Of a stretch of 51,730 nucleotides of DNA, positions 48,389 to 51,730 are shown piece by piece (position 1 is the stretch's first letter; each line of letters starts with the position of its first letter). This stretch comes from UBA3871 sp041797745 (GTDB taxonomy: Bacteria > Bacillota > Clostridia > Peptostreptococcales > Anaerovoracaceae). The notes under the pieces are model-generated. The model ran no database searches and was not told where the DNA came from. It was given only the letters and a program-made list of their open reading frames with translations. Made by a program: the position numbers and the translations under genes. The DNA is taken from positions 1 to 51,730 of the forward strand of contig JBHBZU010000011.1 in NCBI GenBank assembly GCA_041797745.1, read 5' to 3'.

Positions 48389-50644
48389 TTAAAGCTTTTT
48401 AAGCGGTGCAACTCCGCGAGCCAATTTCTTACGACCGTCAGTTTCAAAGTCCACAACTACCACCTTTTCGCTTACTTCAAGTACTATTCCTGCCCCGAAT
48501 TTAGTGTGGCTGACCTTGTCTCCGACTTTCAGTTCTAAACTGTCAACCTTGGTCTTGTTTGACTTATCCATAACAGCCTGACCTATTGCCTGATATCCGC
48601 CTCTAAATAGGCTGGTTGGTGGCGGACTGACTGCATAGCCGTCTTTAATAGCTGTACTCTTTTTAGGCATAGGAGCGTCACCCTCAAGAAGTCTTGAATC
48701 TATTTCCCTTAAAAAGCATGACTCCTGTGTATACTCCGTCTTTCCGTAAAGCGTACGCTGACGTGCGCCGGTGAGGAAGAGCTTTTCTTTAGCTCTGGTC
48801 ATACCTACATAACAAAGTCGGCGTTCCTCTTCGAGACCGTCTTCGCGATCCATTGCTCTCCAACCGGGGAAAAGCCCCTGCTCCATGCCCGGTAAAAACA
48901 CCACAGGAAACTCTAGCCCCTTTGCAGTATGCATAGTCATAAGCAGGACCTCAGACTTAAGTCCCGCCTCATCTTCAGTCGGAAGTTTATCCGAATCCGA
49001 GGCTAAAGCCTTGCCCTCTAAAAAGTCCATCAGCTTTCCCTCAGGATTTTCTTTCTCAAACTGTTCCACTGCGGAACGTAATTCCAGTATATTCTCAATA
49101 CGACTTTCGGCTTCCACGGTATTCTGTAGCTGAAGACTTGTAAGATAACCCGAACGTGCCAGTACTCCATCATAAATGTCTGAAATGGAAAGATTGTCCA
49201 TTTCCACGTGGTAGTCTGTAAGCATGTCAACTAGATCAGTAATGGGAGCGTAGGCTTTTGAAGAAAGCCCATGTCTGATTTCGGAATCGCAGAGCACCTC
49301 CAACAAGCTCTCTCCCCTAAGTCTTGCAAGGGTTCTAAGTTTTTCCATAGTCTTGTCACCCATGCCACGTTTCGGTTCATTGATAATCCTTTCTAAAGAC
49401 ACATCGTCTTTGGGATTTTGAACTAAACGAAGATAGCACATGACATCCTTTATTTCCTTGCGGTCGTAGAAGCCTAAATTTCCTACAACTTTACAAGGTA
49501 TACCTTGCATGCGGAATACTTCTTCAAAGGTACGCGACTGGGCATTTGTTCTGTAAAGAACGGCAAAGTCACCATAATTGAGTGCTTCGCCTCCGGCAGA
49601 AATATCTCCCTTAAACATACGAATTTCTTGAGCCACAAATCTTGCTTCATCCCGTTCATCATCAGCCTGATGGTACTTGACCTTGTCACCACTTTCCCTG
49701 TCAGTCCAAAGTTTTTTGTCTTTACGTCCGCTGTTATGTGCAATAACCGAATGTGCCGCGTCTAAAATGTTGGAAAAGGATCTGTAATTTTGCTCCAGTT
49801 TAATGACTTTAGCACCGCTAAAGTCTTTTTCAAAGTCCAAGATATTACGTATATCCGCGCCTCTCCACTGGTATATGCATTGGTCGTCGTCACCTACTAC
49901 ACAGATGTTATGGTGAGCCTCCGCCAGTAATTTAACAAATTTATATTGAACGGCATTGGTATCCTGATACTCATCCACCATAATATACTTAAATCTGTTT
50001 TGATACTTTAAAAGCACCGCCTCTTCTCTTTCGAAAATTTTTACCGCATTAATAAGCAAATCATCGAAGTCCATAGCGTTGTTTTTCTTCAAAGTATCCT
50101 CGTATGCCCTGTATGCATTATATATAATTTTATTGCGGAAATTGTCTCCGTTAAATTTAATAAAATCCTCCGGAGTCCAGCATTTCTCTTTGCAATCGCC
50201 TATTACCGATAGAAGATATTGAACCGAATACTTCTTGTCGTCTATGTTCTGTTCCTTGATTATATTCTTTAATACTGTCTTTTGGTCAGTGGTATCATAA
50301 ACTACAAAATCTTTTTCGTAACCGATACAATCTGCATGCATTCTCAATATACGTAAGCACGCGGAATGAAAGGTTGCAATCCACATACCGCTTGCGTCAT
50401 AAAATTCCGTAAGCTCTTCTAAAATGGAATTTACCCTCTCCCTCATTTCACCGGCAGCCTTGTTGGTAAAAGTAACAGCCAGTATATTGTAAGGAGAAAC
50501 CCCTTTCTTTTCAATGAGGTACGCGATTCTGCAAGTCATCATGCTAGTCTTACCCGAACCTGCTCCCGCAAGCACTAAAAGAGGTCCCTCGGTATTAAGC
50601 ACCGCCTCCATCTGTTTATCGTTCAGTCTATCTAAATAGCTCAT
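48389..50644 (-). CDS. pcrA: ATP-dependent DNA helicase PcrA/UvrD
   Basis: Superfamily 1A 3'-5' helicase for repair and for removing RecA or transcription complexes. The 751-residue protein has Walker A AGAGSGKTSMM (about residues 27-37), motif Ia AVTFTNKAAGEM, motif II DEYQDTN, motif III VGDDDQCIYQWRGA, motif IV QNYRS, motif V MTMHTAKGLEF and VI VGMTRAKEKLF, and the C-terminal PcrA element GDKVSHTKFGAGIV that binds RNA polymerase. ATG 50644 is chosen because GGAGAG lies upstream; an in-frame start at 50683 would overlap the rarD end. Gap to ligA 9 nt. Confidence 0.96.
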   Translation of the reverse strand: MSYLDRLNDKQMEAVLNTEGPLLVLAGAGSGKTSMMTCRIAYLIEKKGVSPYNILAVTFTNKAAGEMRERVNSILEELTEFYDASGMWIATFHSACLRILRMHADCIGYEKDFVVYDTTDQKTVLKNIIKEQNIDDKKYSVQYLLSVIGDCKEKCWTPEDFIKFNGDNFRNKIIYNAYRAYEDTLKKNNAMDFDDLLINAVKIFEREEAVLLKYQNRFKYIMVDEYQDTNAVQYKFVKLLAEAHHNICVVGDDDQCIYQWRGADIRNILDFEKDFSGAKVIKLEQNYRSFSNILDAAHSVIAHNSGRKDKKLWTDRESGDKVKYHQADDERDEARFVAQEIRMFKGDISAGGEALNYGDFAVLYRTNAQSRTFEEVFRMQGIPCKVVGNLGFYDRKEIKDVMCYLRLVQNPKDDVSLERIINEPKRGMGDKTMEKLRTLARLRGESLLEVLCDSEIRHGLSSKAYAPITDLVDMLTDYHVEMDNLSISDIYDGVLARSGYLTSLQLQNTVEAESRIENILELRSAVEQFEKENPEGKLMDFLEGKALASDSDKLPTEDEAGLKSEVLLMTMHTAKGLEFPVVFLPGMEQGLFPGWRAMDREDGLEEERRLCYVGMTRAKEKLFLTGARQRTLYGKTEYTQESCFLREIDSRLLEGDAPMPKKSTAIKDGYAVSPPPTSLFRGGYQAIGQAVMDKSNKTKVDSLELKVGDKVSHTKFGAGIVLEVSEKVVVVDFETDGRKKLARGVAPLKKL

Positions 50645-50679
50645 AAGCTCTCCGTTCTGTAGATTATTCAGCACCGCTC

Positions 50680-51612
50680 TCAATTTGCAGCGCTGTTTGT
50701 AATTTCTTTGTAGCTCTTAAATTCACCTAAAGTGAAAAATATCAGTCCAACCCAAATAAAGCCGAAAGCTATCATCTGCCCCATATCGAAAGGCTCCTTG
50801 AACAACCAGATACCTAAAGCCAGCGCAATGCTTGTGGATATATAGGCGGAAACTCCCAAAAGAAACATATTTACTTTGTTGTTGGCATTGGCATAAAGTC
50901 CCAGCGGCAAGGCTGTAAGAGCCCCACACATAAGCATAAGGAAATACTTGTACATCTCCCCTGTTCCTTGGCTTCCCAGTGTCATCAATGCACCCTTACC
51001 CGTCATTTCCAAATAGACGATAATTGCCAGCGCGAAAGGTGCAAAAAAGACAGTTTCATAAAGAAGCGACACCATAGGTGGCTTCTTCATATCTTTTTTT
51101 ATGGCAGCATATATGGAAAAGGAAAATGCCAAACCCAGCGCAATGCCTGGAAACTCTCTATAATACGCAATGATGAAAACCACCGCAATTCCGGCAAATG
51201 CCAATGCGATTCCTTTAAGTTTTCCCATTTTTTCCTTAAAAATCAAGGTTCCAAACAGGCAGATAACCACAGGTTCTATATAATAACCTATACAAGTCTG
51301 AATAACGAAATTGGCATTTACCGCCCAAATGTACAGCGACCAGTTGAAAGAAATAAGTGCTCCCGCAATTATATACTTAATAAGCATATTTCTGTTTCTA
51401 AAGGGCTCAAGCAGTACATCCTTTGGATATTTCATAAAGGCTGCTACGGCACAAACTATTGCCACTGTAAGTATCCTGTAAAATATAATAGCCTCTGAAC
51501 CGATTGGTCTTAGCATATGCCAATAAATAGGCAGTATACCCCAAACCACCTGACATACCAAAATAGAAATCAGTCCCTCTTTATATTCTTTTTTGGCATT
51601 GAGTTCATTCAT
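50680..51612 (-). CDS. rarD: EamA-family transporter RarD
   Basis: A 310-residue membrane protein with ten hydrophobic segments in two EamA halves. The RarD signature is clear: WGILPIYWHMLRPIGSEAIIFYRI near the N-terminus, SFNWSLYIWAVNANFVIQTC near residue 98, and SGY-like YIEP in the fifth helix. Members export or import small metabolites; the substrate is unknown. It starts 23 nt after the ridA stop on the same strand, so the two may be co-transcribed. Confidence 0.88.
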   Translation of the reverse strand: MNELNAKKEYKEGLISILVCQVVWGILPIYWHMLRPIGSEAIIFYRILTVAIVCAVAAFMKYPKDVLLEPFRNRNMLIKYIIAGALISFNWSLYIWAVNANFVIQTCIGYYIEPVVICLFGTLIFKEKMGKLKGIALAFAGIAVVFIIAYYREFPGIALGLAFSFSIYAAIKKDMKKPPMVSLLYETVFFAPFALAIIVYLEMTGKGALMTLGSQGTGEMYKYFLMLMCGALTALPLGLYANANNKVNMFLLGVSAYISTSIALALGIWLFKEPFDMGQMIAFGFIWVGLIFFTLGEFKSYKEITNSAAN

Positions 51613-51635
51613 TTTCTTTACCTTGTTCTTTCATA

Positions 51636-51730
51636 CTACTTTCTAACGCATACAGCTTCAATTTCAACCAAAGCACCCTTTGGAAGCGCACCTACCTGAA
51701 TAGCACTGCGTGCAGGATAATTTCCCTCAG
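51636..51730 (-). CDS. ridA: RidA family enamine/imine deaminase, C-terminal part (5' end outside the window)
   Basis: The last 31 codons of a gene entering from the right edge: PARSAIQVGALPKGALVEIE followed by AVCVRK and TAG at 51636-51638. This is the well-known C-terminal core of RidA (reactive intermediate/imine deaminase A), including the active-site Arg of PARSAIQV and the Glu of VEIEA. RidA hydrolyses 2-aminoacrylate made by PLP enzymes such as serine/threonine dehydratase. The N-terminal three quarters lie beyond the window. Confidence 0.85.
   Translation of the reverse strand, partial: EGNYPARSAIQVGALPKGALVEIEAVCVRK

Noticed and set aside
1..51730. CRISPR arrays, IS elements, prophage genes, tRNA or rRNA genes
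   Set aside because: No regularly spaced repeats, transposase, integrase or phage genes, and no tRNA or rRNA sequences recognised.

Overview
The window looks like chromosomal DNA from an anaerobic, low-to-moderate GC Firmicute of the class Clostridia. Signs of this are a single-chain pyruvate:ferredoxin oxidoreductase, a monomeric [FeFe] hydrogenase with no oxygen-respiration genes nearby, Gram-positive style Shine-Dalgarno sites and TTGACA/TATAAT promoters, an Alu-less SRP RNA in front of dnaX-ybaB-recR, and Clostridia-type hybrid sensor kinases. The genus cannot be fixed from this stretch. No IS element, prophage, CRISPR array, tRNA or rRNA was seen.

Layout. 0-4 kb (+): serine/cysteine synthesis (serA, a Cys-rich leader peptide with a terminator, cysK, cysE). 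4-10 kb (-): yihY/rdgB, then the methionine importer metQNI behind a Met-rich leader peptide and terminator, then asparaginase. 10-13 kb: hybrid sensor kinase (-), then tmRNA (+). 13-19.6 kb (+): U32 peptidase-family protein, ABC-F ATPase, RluA-type pseudouridine synthase, signal peptidase I, SmpB. 19.6-21.8 kb (-): a degenerate histidine kinase followed, after an in-frame amber codon, by an intact receiver domain. 22-33 kb: small membrane protein, fructose-bisphosphate aldolase, nicotinate phosphoribosyltransferase, uvrA/uvrB, a zinc-finger protein of unknown function and a sodium:neurotransmitter-type symporter. 33-40 kb: PFOR, diguanylate cyclase, dicarboxylate/amino-acid symporter. 40-43 kb (-): SRP RNA, dnaX, ybaB, recR. 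43-51.7 kb (-): [FeFe] hydrogenase, HD hydrolase, AIR-synthase-family protein, ligA, pcrA, rarD and the 3' end of a ridA gene.

Most striking observation. Two sulfur amino-acid loci 7 kb apart, on opposite strands, each begin with a short, well-formed open reading frame that is very rich in the amino acid concerned, followed by a strong intrinsic terminator before the first structural gene. Ahead of cysK-cysE, a 43-codon ORF carries eight Cys codons within ten, and a segment just past those codons is complementary over 9 nt to the 5' side of the terminator. Ahead of metQNI, a 37-codon ORF carries six Met codons within eleven, followed by an 11-bp terminator with a TTCG loop. No T-box or SAM riboswitch was recognised at either place. 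Both have the architecture of ribosome-mediated (trp-leader-like) attenuation, which is unusual for Firmicutes, where T-boxes and S-boxes normally do this job.

Other points worth a look: a sensor kinase that lacks its phosphoacceptor histidine and is split from its receiver by a TAG codon; a pseudouridine synthase gene whose promoter places the transcript start at its ATG; a perfect 11-bp palindrome in the pncB promoter; a UvrA that lacks much of its insertion domain; and a short coding remnant directly downstream of ssrA.
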